Source: CAWCKS01 sp963796195 (GTDB taxonomy: Bacteria; Pseudomonadota; Alphaproteobacteria; Rhizobiales; Xanthobacteraceae). From it: a stretch of 64,000 nt of DNA. Each line of letters begins with the position of its first letter. The stretch's first letter is position 1. The notes below the pieces were generated by a model that had not been told where the DNA came from, made no database searches, and saw only the letters and a list, made by a program, of their open reading frames with translations. Below, piece by piece: positions 11,505 through 22,924 of the stretch. A program made the translations under genes and the position numbers. Location of the stretch: positions 1,214,171 through 1,278,170 of the forward strand of contig CAWCKS010000014.1 in NCBI GenBank assembly GCA_963796195.1, written 5' to 3'.

Positions 11505-13980
11505 TTGGCACGCAAGCGACGCAAGTCCGGCAGCAAGGGCCGATCGAAAACACGACCTGCCGCGGGTGCATCGCAAAATCTTCGACCGAATGACAGCTCG
11601 CCCGGCGGCTTCGAGATTGGCCGGCTGAAGTGGCAGATCTGGATTGCGCTATCGGTTGCGGCACTGATTATCGTTGCATTCGGCCTGGGGTTTCATTTCA
11701 TCAACGGCAGCAGGTCGACCTCGAATCCAAACGAGCCAGCGGCCGCAACATTCGTCGGCAGCGAGACCTGCGCAGGCTGTCATCGCGCCGAAGCAGAGCT
11801 GTGGCGCACCTCGCAGCACAGGCACGCGATGGACCACGCAACCGACAAGACGGTGCTGGGTGACTTCTCCAACGCGAGCTTCGACTATTATGGTGTGACG
11901 TCGCGCTTCTTTCGCAGGGACAACAAGTTCTTCGTCGAAACTGACGGGCCGGACGGCAAGCTTGCGACCTTCGAGGTCAAGTACACCTTCGGCATCGAAC
12001 CATTGCAGCAATACCTCGTCGAATTCCCCGACGGGCGCATTCAGGCGCTGCCGTTTGCCTGGGACAGCCGGCCGAAACCGCAAGGTGGCCAGCGCTGGTT
12101 CCACCTCTATCCAGACGAGCAGATCAAACATGACGACGTCCTGCACTGGACGAAATTGAATCAGAACTGGAATTTCATGTGCGCCGAATGTCATTCGACC
12201 GGCGTCGTCAAGAACTACGACGCGGCCAACGATCGCTTTCACACCACCTGGTCGGAGATCAGCGTCGGCTGCGAGACGTGCCATGGCCCGGGCTCGCGCC
12301 ATGTGTATTGGGCGCGCGGCCAGCAAAGCTGGTGGCCGTTTGCAAAACAGGATGACAAATCAAAGGGCCTTGCCGCCCTCTTCGATGAGCGCAACGGCAT
12401 TTCGTGGCGAACCGATCCGAGAACCGGCAAACCGCAGCGCAGTATTACTCCGGCCGTGTTGCGGAAAGAGGTCGAAACCTGCGGATTATGCCACGCGCGT
12501 CGCGCAGCGCTCGCCGAGGATTGGGCGCCCGGCCAATGGCTGTCGCAGACCGATCTGGTCGAACCTGTCTCGCCCGGCACTTATCACCCCGACGGGCAGG
12601 TTCGCGACGTCGAAGAGCCGTACAACTATACTCCGTTCAAGCAGAGCAAGATGTTTGCCGCCGGTGTCACCTGCAGCGATTGCCACGAGCCGCACAGCGC
12701 AAAGCTCCGCGCGCCCGGCCAGGGCGTCTGCCTGCAGTGTCATGAGGGAGACAAGTACGCGAGCGCCGCGCATCACCACCATGCGGATGTCGACCCTGCG
12801 CTGACCTGCGCGTCGTGCCACATGCCCCTCCGTACCTACATGGTGATCGACCGGCGGCACGATCATAGCTTCCGTGTCCCCCGGCCCGACCTGTCAGCGA
12901 CGCTTTCGACGCCGAACGCCTGCAACGACTGTCATGCCGACAAGTCGGCGCAATGGGCTGCTGCTGCGATTGAGGGTTGGTTTGGACCTAACCGCGAGGG
13001 TTTCCAGACCTACGCCGCCGCATTCCACGCCGCACGGACCGACCAGGCTGACGCGGCCGCACGCCTTGCCGTCGTTGCCGCCGACGCCAAAACGCCGGCG
13101 GTTGCACGCGCGGGCGCGCTCGCCGAACTCGCGCCGTTCATTTCGCCGGTGAATATCAAGGTGGCGCAAGCGGGGCTTGCCGACCCCGATCCGATGGTCA
13201 GGATCGGCGCCCTCGATATGCTGGAGAACGTGCCGGTAACGCAGAGCTGGCCGCTGGCGTCGCCACTGCTGTCCGACCCGGTCCGCGGTGTCCGCATCAG
13301 AGCGGCGTCGTTGCTGGTGTCGGTCCCCACCGCAAATCAGCCTCCGGCCGATCGCGACCGTTTCGACCGCGCCGCGGCAGAATTCATCGCAGCGCAACGC
13401 TTCAACGCCGATCGACCCGAAGCTCGCGCCACGCTCGGAAATTTTTTCGCGCGACGCGGCCAGGCCGCCAATGCTGAGACCGAATACAGGGCCGCTCTGA
13501 GGCTCGAGCCGCAATACGCGACCGCAGCGGTCAATCTCGCCGATCTCTATCGCCAGCTTGGCCGCGACACGGACGGGGAATCAGTGCTGCGGGCTGCGAT
13601 CGCAGGTTTCGCCGCGCGAGGCTGCAGCGCACCACGCGCTTGGTCTTACCCTCACCAGATTGAAGCAGCCAGACAACGCGGTGGCCGAATTTCGCCGCGC
13701 GGCAGAATTGCAGCCAGACAATGCGCGGTACAGCTACGTCTACGCCGTCGCACTGAATTCCGCCGGTCACGGCGACGATGCCATTGCGGTGTTGAAGGAC
13801 AGCCTGACGCGTCATCCGAGCGACCACGATACGCTGCTGGCGCTCATCACGTTCAGTCGCGCGGCTGGCGACGCAGCAGGCGCGCTCGGTTACGCGGAGC
13901 GACTCGCTGCGATTGCGCCTGACGATCAGAGATTGAACGCGCTGATCCAGGAGCTTCGACGTCAAGCAAAGCCGAAATAG
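11505..13980 (+). CDS. membrane-anchored octaheme c-type cytochrome with HEAT and TPR repeats (one frameshift)
   Basis: A basic N-terminus and one membrane helix (about residues 42-66) anchor a periplasmic domain with eight CxxCH heme sites: CAGCH, CAECH, CETCH, CGLCH, CSDCH, CLQCH, CASCH and CNDCH. All lie in the first 475 residues. HEAT-like helical repeats follow (AGLADPDPMVRIGALDML, LLSDPVRGVRIRAASLL), then TPR repeats (ATLGNFFARRGQAANAETEY). Such proteins are annotated as multiheme cytochromes with TPR domains and are presumed periplasmic electron carriers. The start is a TTG at 11505 with AAGGG eight bases upstream. The frame changes near 13605 (one extra G) and continues to 13980; corrected length is 824 residues. 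It lies among sulfatase genes, not in the cytochrome operon downstream. Confidence 0.82.
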
Positions 13981-14049
13981 GCGCTAGCCTCGCTTACGCG
14001 ATGGTGCGCCCCGACTGGCCTGCGGGCTGCGCGAGTTGATTATTGAGGG

Positions 14050-14991
14050 TCATTTCACTGGCGCCGTGACGTCGACCTTCTTCCAGGTTTGATCAGGATT
14101 GAACGAGGTCATGCGCTCGGCAAGTCTTTCCGTGCGGTCCCCAAGATCCTTCTGGAACACGGTGCCGGCATAGTTGACGATGAACGTCATGACGCCGGAA
14201 TTGCCGTACTCGGCCGGATAGGCCACAAGCGCGAAGCCGCCGATCATCTTGCCGCGCACGACATAATCCACTTCGCCGCCCGCAGCCATCGGACCCTGGC
14301 GCGTCAGGATCTTGAAGTAGTAGCCGTGGAACGGGACGCGGCTGCCGCCGATGGCGTAGCCTTCCGTCGTCGCCTGTGCGACGAGCTCGCCGAGCGGGCT
14401 TGCATCTTCGCCTGACGCCGAAGGCCAGTAGAGTCCGTCTTTCTTGCCGGAGCTGCTGACAATGCGCTGCGCGTAGGTGGCGCCGCCCGCGCTGCGCGTT
14501 TTGTCGGCGTAGTCGTTCTGCGCATCAACATAAGCGAGGCAGGCCTGGATCGCGTCGAGTTCGTTGCGGCCGATGCGCCGATACAGAATCTCGAGGCGGC
14601 CGGCGGCGGTGTCGAACTGCCAGCCAGCGCCTTTGCGCATGAGCGGGATCGGAAACGGAAAATCCTCCGGCCCGATCATCATCACGGCCTTGTCGTCGCC
14701 CTGCTTCGTCACCTGATGCTTGGCGTCGTAGGCTGCAAGAAATTTCTGGCGTATGGCTTCATCGTCGACCTTGTCTCCGGAAGAGACGATATCGGCGCCA
14801 TCCGGTCCGAGCACCGTGACCACACCAATGGGCCAGGAGTTCTTCGCGGCGCTCACAAGAGCCGCCGCTGCGTCTTCAGGCGTCTTGAATGATTGCTGGG
14901 CGCTGGCGGCCGACACCGATGCAATAACGACGATTGCGGCGGTCCAGCACGCCAACTTGCCCGGAAAGCGAAGATATGGTGCGTTGATCAT
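14050..14991 (-). CDS. DUF2950 family secreted protein
   Basis: The 313-residue product starts at 14991 behind GAGGATGTC. It has a signal peptide ending near SAASAQQSFKTPEDAAAAL. The segment FKTPEDAAAALVSAAK, the WQFDTAAGRLEILYRRIG block and the C-terminal YPAEYGNSGVMTFIVNYAG are typical of DUF2950, a periplasmic family of unknown function. Such genes are usually found directly beside DUF3300 genes, as here: the upstream DUF3300 gene ends 28 bases away. The pair is probably one operon with a shared envelope role; the function is unknown. Confidence 0.85.
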   Translation of the reverse strand: MINAPYLRFPGKLACWTAAIVVIASVSAASAQQSFKTPEDAAAALVSAAKNSWPIGVVTVLGPDGADIVSSGDKVDDEAIRQKFLAAYDAKHQVTKQGDDKAVMMIGPEDFPFPIPLMRKGAGWQFDTAAGRLEILYRRIGRNELDAIQACLAYVDAQNDYADKTRSAGGATYAQRIVSSSGKKDGLYWPSASGEDASPLGELVAQATTEGYAIGGSRVPFHGYYFKILTRQGPMAAGGEVDYVVRGKMIGGFALVAYPAEYGNSGVMTFIVNYAGTVFQKDLGDRTERLAERMTSFNPDQTWKKVDVTAPVK

Positions 14992-15019
14992 GACATCCTC
15001 GTGCGATCTAAAGCTGATT

Positions 15020-16679
15020 TCAGTGCAAGATCCGGGCAGCGGATCGAACCTGTGCGCCCGAGGCAAACCAGTGATCGTAAGTGTCGAATTTCAGTCCGAG
15101 CTTGTCATAGAAAACCCGCAGATATCCGTCGCGACCGCGCACAACCGCGCCTGGCATAACAGTCTGCACCTCCTGCGCGATCACCCCGACATAGGCTTTA
15201 TCGCTGCCGTTGTAGCTGAAGCGATAGAAGCCAAGACCATTGTCGAGCCGGCCGATCAGAGTGACGTCATGCTTGAGCCTGATATCCGAGCGTCGTCCGC
15301 CGCCGCCTCCGCCACCGCGACCTCCGCCTCCGCCGCCCCCGCCCATACGTGCTCCACCTCCGCCGCCGCCCGCGCTCACGCGTGCACCACCGCCACTGCC
15401 GCCGCCTGCACGCGCTCCTCCGCCGCCGCCGAGGCTCGCCTGTCCGCGCGCGGACTGCGCGCTGGCCACTTTGCCGGACGAGATATTGCCCATGGCGCTG
15501 TCGCGCCCGCCGCCGCCGGACGGACGATTTGCGCCTTGTGATGGACGGTTCCGCGCCTTGCGATGGACCCTTTTTTGCGCCTTGCGAACCCTTAGCTCCT
15601 TGTGATGGACGATTTCCGGCATCTCCCCGATTGCCGGGGGTGCGATCAGCGCCTCCACCACGATCGCCAGCGTTGCCTCCACGATCGGCGACGTTGCCCG
15701 CCCCACGATCGCCGGCGCCGCCACTGCCGGGCTTGAGGACCTGGTCGCCGCTGCGCCCGCGAAAATCTGCGCGATCCTGACTACCCGCCCGTACATTGTT
15801 GTTGCCGAACTTCTGCTGCACGTTCTTGTTGCTGTACTGCACGCCCTGGCGATGAGTGGGATTGTGTTGCCAGGTGTTGCCGCTGCCGATGTTGTTGATG
15901 TTGACCGGGCGATTGACGTTGATGTTGCCGCCGCCCCAGTTGACGCCGCCGCCCCAGTAGTTTCCGCCCGATGCCCAGCGCCCGACGGCATAGCCGGCGC
16001 CGAATGCCATTCCGGTTGCGAGCATCGCGCCCGGAACATAGCCGATCGGCGGCGGAAAATAGTACGGCTGATAGGCCGAATATGGCCAGTCACCATAAAC
16101 CACGGCCGGATCGTAGTACGGCACGTAGACCGTGTCGGGCACGGTCGGTTCAATGACGATGACTTGTTTATTCTGCTGCTGCGTTACCGAGACTGTTTGC
16201 TCCTTGGTCGAGGTCAATTTGTTGTTGGCCTGAGCTTTCGAGCGCAGGCGCTGGATCGCATCCATGACATCCGGCTGCTGCGCGAGAACGGCATCGCCGA
16301 GCTTCTGCGTCCACTCGAGTTGCGCGCTCATCATCGCCAGCACCGATGGCGTCGGAACCAGCGATTTGACGCTGTCATCCCAGCTTTGCTTGTCAACTTC
16401 GGCCTTCAATTGATCGCCCTTGAGAGACTTGTTTGCAGTCGCCCAACGATCGGCCTGCACGACCTCCAGCGGATAGGTTGAGGCCATCAGGATTTCGGCA
16501 AGGAGCGCGTCAGGGTGGAGCGCAATCGGAGCAACCAGCTGGTCGAGCTCTTCGGCCTTCAGCAGCTGTTGCGACTGATCAGAGGCGGATGCTGGGGGAG
16601 TTTGCGCGCGCGCTGTTGCGACTGGCAGCGCCGTCAACAAGAGCACCGCAATGACTAACCGCGCCGTTGACGTATGCAT
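15020..16679 (-). CDS. DUF3300 secreted protein with C-terminal S74 self-cleaving chaperone domain (one frameshift)
   Basis: A signal peptide (MHTSTARLVIAVLLLTAL) precedes the DUF3300 domain (LVAPIALHPDALLAEILMAS, YPLEVVQADRW, VPTPSVLAMMS). A Tyr/Pro-rich segment (VPYYDPAVVYGDWPY) and a long Asn/Gly-rich, low-complexity linker with poly-Gly runs come next. The C-terminus reads SDIRLKHDVTLIGRL and later AYVGVIAQEVQTVMPGAV, the signature of the peptidase S74 intramolecular chaperone of phage tail spikes, which cuts itself before the Ser of S-D-x-R-x-K. The frame changes near 15,555 in the repetitive QGA linker, as one extra base; corrected length is 552 residues. It is upstream of and probably co-transcribed with the DUF2950 gene. 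The DUF3300-S74 join is inferred across that frame break. Confidence 0.78.
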
Positions 16680-17085
16680 GTGCCCCTCCAGGGTCGAACA
16701 TTTCGGTCATAAACAGAAGTGCCGGCGGTGCCACGTCCGCTTTGGCCCAACGTCCCATTCAATGCCATCACAACAAAACCGTGCCCGGAACGGGCTATGC
16801 GCGACGACGCGATCCAGATCAACACCAAGCGTGGCACGCGCTCGATCGGCACACCATTAGGGGAAGCCCTGCAGTGAATTGGGCAGAAACCCTCGTTTTC
16901 CCCACGAGGGGAAATGCAACAAGTTTGTAGCTGGTGCGACGAAAGCTGGCGCGAAGATGCGGCCGTCGGCCCACCGAAATCTCCGACTCAGCGCCCGGAT
17001 AGGCAAGATCATCCAAGACCATCGAGGGCAACCAATCGCGGATCGTGAAGATCCACCGAGCGGATTGAAGCTATGGAGCGTATGA
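16680..17085. promoter_or_regulatory. divergent intergenic region with inverted repeat
   Basis: No gene is supported. The region separates the divergent DUF3300 gene and sulfatase operon, so both promoters must lie here. TTTCCCC (16897-16903) and GGGGAAA (16908-16914) form a perfect inverted repeat with a four-base spacer, a plausible regulator site. CCCGGATAGGC at 16994-17004 matches half of the shared sulfatase element at 9089-9112. Confidence 0.45.
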
Positions 17086-18609
17086 GTGAACTACGCCATC
17101 TTTACGAAACGCAATCTGAGTGCCGCCATCGTCTGTGCGATTTCGCTGTGGCTGCCCTCAGGCGCAGCAAGGGCGCAGGCACAACCTCCCAATGTCATTG
17201 TCATTCTCGCTGACGATCTCGGCAACGCCGACGTCGGCTATCACGGCAGCGATATCAGGACGCCGAACATCGACCAGCTTGCGAAAGGAGGAGTGCGGCT
17301 CGAATCCTTCCACGGCATGCCGGTCTGCACGCCGGCACGCGCGGCGTTGATGACGGGCCGGTACCCGATGCGCTACGGCTTGCAGACGCTGGTGATCTTC
17401 CCGAACCACACCTATGGCCTGCCGACCGACGAATGGACGTTGCCGCAGGCTCTGAAACAGGCCGGCTACAGCACCTCGATGGTGGGCAAGTGGCATCTTG
17501 GCCATGCCGATCAGAAGTACTGGCCGCAGAATCGCGGCTTCGATCACTTCTACGGAAACCTCGTCGGCGAGGTGGACTACTTCACCAAGATGCGCGGCGG
17601 CATCGTGGACTGGCAGCGCGACGGCAAGTTCTTCCAGGAGAAAACTTACTACCTGCCCTTGATCGGCGACGAAGCGGTCAGGACGATCGAACAGCAGGAC
17701 AGGAACAAGCCGTTCTTCCTCTACTTCGCGTCGCTGGCCCCGCATGCGCCCTATCAGGCGCAGAAGATGGACGAGGATCGTTATGCGTCGACCATCAAGG
17801 ACCCGACGCGCCGTACCTATGCGGCGATGATCACGTCGGTCGACGACCAGGTCGGGCGCATCGTCGCCGCACTGGAGAAACGCGGCATGCGCGAGAACAC
17901 ACTGATCATCTTCTCCAGTGACAATGGCGGGCCGCGCAACGCAGTGGTCGCAAGTGGTGCTCACTCCAAGGAGGAGCGCAAGGAAAGCGGCGTCGAGCAG
18001 GAGTCGCTGCCGGCAAGCAATGGCGACCTTCGTGGCGGCAAGGGCAGCTTGTACGAAGGCGGCGTCCGGGTGCCGACCATCTTCAACTGGCCTGCCAAAC
18101 TGAAGCCAAGCGTCGTCAACGAACCGCTGCACATGGTCGATATCATGCCGACCGTGCTGGCGCTGGCCGGCGCCAAGTCGAATCCCGACAAACCGCTCGA
18201 CGGCAAAGATATTTGGGCAACGATCGCCGAAGGCCGACCGTCGCCCCACGACGACATCCTGGTGAACGTCGAGGCGTTCCGCGGCGCCATCATCAAGGAT
18301 AAGTGGAAGCTCGTGAAGATCGCGCTGCTTCCGGGCAAGACCGAGCTGTTCGATCTGGCTGCCGATCCCGGCGAGAAGAACGACGTCGCCGCGCAGAATC
18401 CAGACGTCGTGCGCGATCTGGAGGCCCGCCTGATCGGCTATGCCAGGCAGCAGAAGATGAGTGAGTGGTTAAAGGCGCAACCGGATTATCTCGGCGCGCA
18501 GGGCAAGACGGTATTCGATCCGGACTTCGATATCGATGACGGCGGTCTGCCACACCAGAAGATCGTGCTGCCGAAGGAAGTAACGCGTTCCAAGGAAAGC
18601 AAGAGATGA
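17086..18609 (+). CDS. secreted type I arylsulfatase (CTPAR active site)
   Basis: This intact 507-residue enzyme starts at a GTG preceded by GGAG. The signal peptide runs to about ARAQAQ. Asp43-Asp44 in ILADDLGNADVGY bind the metal, and C81-T-P-A-R85 is the canonical formylglycine signature. MVGKWHLGH and FSSDNGGPRN complete the active site, and TELFDLAADPGEKNDVA is a common sulfatase C-terminal segment. Of the four sulfatases here it is closest to the classic arylsulfatase A/B type. Its stop overlaps the next start (ATGA), making it the first gene of a four-gene translationally coupled operon with another sulfatase, a cyclase and a substrate-binding protein. Confidence 0.93.
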   Translation: MNYAIFTKRNLSAAIVCAISLWLPSGAARAQAQPPNVIVILADDLGNADVGYHGSDIRTPNIDQLAKGGVRLESFHGMPVCTPARAALMTGRYPMRYGLQTLVIFPNHTYGLPTDEWTLPQALKQAGYSTSMVGKWHLGHADQKYWPQNRGFDHFYGNLVGEVDYFTKMRGGIVDWQRDGKFFQEKTYYLPLIGDEAVRTIEQQDRNKPFFLYFASLAPHAPYQAQKMDEDRYASTIKDPTRRTYAAMITSVDDQVGRIVAALEKRGMRENTLIIFSSDNGGPRNAVVASGAHSKEERKESGVEQESLPASNGDLRGGKGSLYEGGVRVPTIFNWPAKLKPSVVNEPLHMVDIMPTVLALAGAKSNPDKPLDGKDIWATIAEGRPSPHDDILVNVEAFRGAIIKDKWKLVKIALLPGKTELFDLAADPGEKNDVAAQNPDVVRDLEARLIGYARQQKMSEWLKAQPDYLGAQGKTVFDPDFDIDDGGLPHQKIVLPKEVTRSKESKR

Positions 18610-20989
18610 CTCAAATGCGATCGATCATTTGTGCGGGCGCATCTGCGCTCTTGCTCCTTTGCGGTTGCGCGTCACCGGTCTTTGCGCAAGGCGGTGCCGC
18701 GCCCAATGACGGCTCTGTCTTGCCGTTTCCTCCAGTGCCATCGGCCAGCATCGCGGCGGAGACGTTGCAGGACTCCAAACATCAGCGTCGCGTCGAACCA
18801 AGTCACCTGCCGAAAGATGCGCCGAATATCATGATCATCCTGCTCGACGACGTCGGCTTCGGTCTGCCGGATACTTTTGGCGGGCCGATCCACACGCCGA
18901 CCCTCTCGAGGCTGGCCAATGACGGCATCAGCTACAACACGTTCCATACGACGTCGATCTGCTCTCCGACGCGAGCGGCGCTGTTGACCGGACGCAACCC
19001 GACGCGCGTTGGTTCCGGGACCATCGCGGAACGCGCCGTGGACTGGGACGGCTACACCGGCGTTATTCCCCGGACCTCGGCCACGCTGCCAAAAGTTCTG
19101 GGTGCTTACGGGTACAAGAGCGCAGCCTTCGGCAAGTGGCATAACACCCCCGCTACGCAAACCACTGCCATGGGTCCGTTCGATCTTTGGCCGACCGGAG
19201 AGGGCATCGGCTTCGACTACTTCTACGGATTCCTCGCCGGCGAGACATCGCAGTGGGAGCCCCGGCTCTTTGAGAACCTCAATGCAATCGAGCCGCCGCA
19301 TAACGAGCGCTATCACCTCACTGAAGACATGGCCGACAAGGCCATCGACTGGATGAAGCGGCATCGCGCATTTTCGCCCGACAAGCCGTTCCTGCTTTAC
19401 TGGGCGCCGGGCGCCGGCCACGGTCCGCACCACATCTTCAAGGAATGGGCCGACAAGTACAAAGGCAAGTTCGACGACGGCTGGGATGCGATGCGGGAGC
19501 GCATCTTCAAACGTCAGAAGGAACTGGGCTGGATTCCGCCCGATACGAAGCTTACCCCGCGCGCAGCCACCATGCCCAGCTGGGCCAGCATTCCGGAGGC
19601 CGAGCGGCCTTTCCAGCTCAGGTTGATGGAAGTGTTTGCCGGCTTTGTCGAACATGCCGACGTGCAAGCCGGCAAACTCATCGACGAGCTTGATCAACTT
19701 GGCATTCGTGACAACACGATTGTGCTCTACATTTTTGGCGACAATGGCTCCAGCGCCGAAGGTCAGAACGGCAGCATCAGCGAATTGCTCGCACAGAACC
19801 AGATTCCCAATACGATCCAGCAGCAGATCGAGGCCCTGAACAAGATCGGCGGACTCGAAGCGCTAGGCGGCCCGAAGGTCGACAACATGTACCATGCCGG
19901 CTGGGCCTGGATGGGAGATACGCCGTTCCAACACACCAAACTGATCGCATCCCACTTCGGTGGCACGCGCAATCCGCTGGTCGTGTCGTGGCCCAAGGGC
20001 ATCAAGCCGGACAAAACCCCGCACGCCCAATTCCACCATGTCGTTGACGTTGTACCAACGCTGTACGAAATCCTGGGCATCAAGGCGCCGAAGGTCGTTG
20101 ACGGGTTCCACCAAGATCCCATCGATGGCGTGAGCATGGCCTACTCGTTTGCCAATGCCTCGGTGCCAACGACGAAGACAACTCAGTTTTTTGACAACAA
20201 TGGCAGCCGTGGCATTTATCACGATGGCTGGTTCGCAAGCGCGTTCGGCCCCTTGACGCCCTGGCTGACGGTGAGTCCGGGCCTGGCAACGTGGGATTCG
20301 CGAAAAGACGTGTGGGAACTCTACAAGATCAATCGAGATTTTTCACAAGCCGACGATCTCGCCACCAAAGATCCCGAGCGTCTCGCGGAGATGAAGCGTC
20401 TCTTTCTGGAAGAGGCGAAGGCCAACAACGATCTTCCGATCGGTGCCGGAATATGGTTGCGCATTCACCCGGAGGACCGCGTCAAGACCGCTTACACGAG
20501 CTGGACGTTCGATGCGACGACCACTCGCTTGCCTGAATTTGCCGCGCCCGGAATCGGTCGCGAGAGCAACAAGGTCACCGTCCAGGCCGAGCTCGGCGAC
20601 AATGCGTCCGGGGTTCTCTATGCGCTTGGCGGCGCCGGCGGGGGCGTGACGCTCTATATGGACAACGGACAACTCGTCTACGAGTACAACATGATGATCA
20701 TCGAGCGGACAATCGTGCGCTCCAAGGGAAACTGCCCGCCGGCCACCATAGCATCGAGGTGGATACCACAATCGCCCAGCCCGGTGCGCCTGCGGATGTC
20801 ATCCTGAGAGTTGATGGCAATGAGGTCGGCCGCGATACCGTCAAGCGCACGGTGCCTGCGGCATTTTCCGCCAGCGAAACGTTCGATGTCGGTGCGGATC
20901 TCGGCTCGGTGGTGTCGCTCGATTATTTCGATCGGCGTCCGTTCCGATTCGATGGGAAGATCGAAAAGGTCGAGGTCAACCTCAAATGA
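18606..20989 (+). CDS. secreted type I arylsulfatase, large form (one frameshift)
   Basis: The ATG overlaps the previous stop as ATGA. The N-terminus MTQMRSIICAGASALLLLCG is an export signal. Cleavage near VFAQ, or lipidation at Cys21 in LLCGC, are both possible. The core has MIILLDDVGFG, ICSPTRAALLTGRN with formylglycine Cys119, FGKWHNTPATQT and FGDNGSSAEGQNG. A C-terminal jelly-roll-like domain (ELGDNASGVLYALGGAGGG) matches the large sulfatase at 4256. The frame breaks near 20735, where a run GGGAAAC appears to have lost one A; the C-terminus then continues to IEKVEVNLK at 20989, giving 794 residues. The two large sulfatases are paralogues and probably act on related sulfate esters. Confidence 0.88.
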
Positions 20990-21005
20990 GCCGCCACGAC
21001 CGCTC

Positions 21006-22924
21006 ATGAGTATGCCAGGCCGCCGATTGTTCACGTTCCGAACATCGATCACCTTCACCATCGCGGCATTCGTATTCGCCCTGGGCGGATTGCTGATCTT
21101 TATCCAGTCGCAGATTTTGCGAATAGCCACCGAAGACTGCCGCGTCTGCGTATATGGACGCGGCGAGCACAAAGGCCTTCGGACGCCTCCAGGGTCAGGT
21201 ATCAGAAATCGCTTCCCTGGTTGGCGTGCTGTCGACCAGTTCGAGCCTCGCCGACTCTGACGAGAGAACCGAGACCGGCCGGGGCATTCCGCTGTTAAAG
21301 ACAGCTCTCCTTCAATTGCCGCAAGTGGTCAGCATCTATGTCGGTTACAGCACAGGCTCCTGGTTACAGGTGCAGCGCATTGACGGCATGAGCAAACAAC
21401 AGCGCGAAACATTGCGTGCGCCATCCGGCGCTGCCTTTGCCGTGAGCCTGGTTCGCCCTACTTCGGACGGCGCCTTGCCAATGAGGCAAATCTTCGAAGA
21501 CCGGGACGGCAACGAGCTGGAGCAACTCGATCTCTGGAACTACGGATACGACCCACGCAAACGGCCGTGGTACATCGATACGATGGCAGCCGATCGGCCC
21601 GTCATATCATCACCGTACATTGCGTTCACTATCGGCGCGCCAGTCATCACGGTGAGTGCGCCGTTGCGAGGAAAAGTGCGACGGTGTCATCGCCGCCAAT
21701 CTCAAGCTCGATGATTTCAGTGATTTTGTCTTTGCGCAGCGACCCGGGGAGAATGGGAGCGCAATGATTTTCGATTCGACCGGCACGCTCCTTGCTCATC
21801 CCGATTTCGCGAAATTTGTGACCGATGCGATGACGCATCCCTCACACCCGCAATTGCCAAACGTCAGTGAGATCGGCGGACTGCCGGCGACTGTCTTGAA
21901 AAGACCGGACTGCAGCGATCGATGCGAAGGAAGCATTCGCGATGAAGAAGGACTGAGTTACCTGTTCCGGCTGAGCGATTTCAAACTCGGCGAGCAGTCC
22001 AACGGCAAGATGCTCTTGCTCGCAGCGCAGGACGACTTCGCCAAGGATATCCAGAAGCTGCAGTTCATTGCAGTACTCATCGCGATTGCCGCTGGCGCTG
22101 CGTTCTTGCCTGGTGTGTGGATCTTCGGCAACCGAATGTCGCGTTCTTTGAAGGCGATAACTGCTCAGGCCGGCAGGCTTCAGATGCTGGTTGCGCCCGA
22201 CGATTTGCCGGTCGCGTCAAATATCAAGGAGATCCATGAACTCGGCATCACCGTGAACCTCGCGCAACGCGCCATCTGGTCATTCGCACATTTTGTTCCG
22301 AAAGAGCTTGTCAGGCGAATTGTCGACAATTCGATATCCACTGAACTTGGCGGTGCAAGACAGGAGATCACGGTCGTCTTCACCGACGTTCAAGGATTTA
22401 CGACCATTGCCGAATCCGCCAACCCCGACGCGCTCATGCACCAGACGTCGCGCTATTTCACGGCGTTGACAGAGGTGTTTCTTGCCGAGGGAGGGACGAT
22501 CGACAAGTTCATTGGCGATTTGGTGATGGTGTTCTGGAACGCGCCCAATCCACAGCCCGATCACGTTGAACGGGCTTGTCGGGCGGCGCTCATGGCAAAA
22601 CTGGCGAGTGAAAAGCTCAACGCTCGATTTGAAGCTGAAGGTGCGCCGCGGTTTTTCACACGGTTCGGCATTCACGTGGGAGAGGCCATTGTCGGCAATC
22701 TCGGCTCGGCTGAACGCATGAATTACACCGCCCTGGGAAGCACGGTGAACCTGGCATCCCGCCTTGAAGGCTTGAACAAGGAATATGGGACAGCCATCCT
22801 GGTCAGTGAGGATGTTTACTCGCGTGTTGAACATTGCTTCCGGTTCAGAGCCATCGGCTCGGTCATTGCCAAGGGCATGACGAAGGAAACGCGCATCTAC
22901 GAGCTTGCCGAGGCATCTACATGA
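21006..22924 (+). CDS. membrane sensor adenylate/guanylate cyclase, class III (two frameshifts)
   Basis: A first membrane helix (about residues 14-36) leads to a periplasmic sensor with the dCache-type segment YDPRKRPWYIDTM and IAFTIGAPVITVSAPL. A second helix (LQFIAVLIAIAAGAAFLPG) and a HAMP-like linker lead to the cytoplasmic catalytic domain. That domain has ITVVFTDVQGFTTIAE and DKFIGDLVMVFWNAP with both metal-binding aspartates. It also has GNLGSAERMNYTALGST and VNLASRLEGLNKEYG with the transition-state Asn and Arg. It makes cAMP or cGMP from the NTP. The frame changes near 21150 and 21680, each as one extra base; corrected length is 638 residues. It starts 17 bases after the sulfatase stop and its own stop overlaps the next start, so it is co-expressed with a substrate-binding protein that may present its ligand. 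Confidence 0.85.

Noticed and set aside
15300..15460. Tandem CCGCCG-type repeat as a regulatory or mobile repeat
   Set aside because: It is the coding sequence of the poly-Gly linker in the DUF3300 protein.
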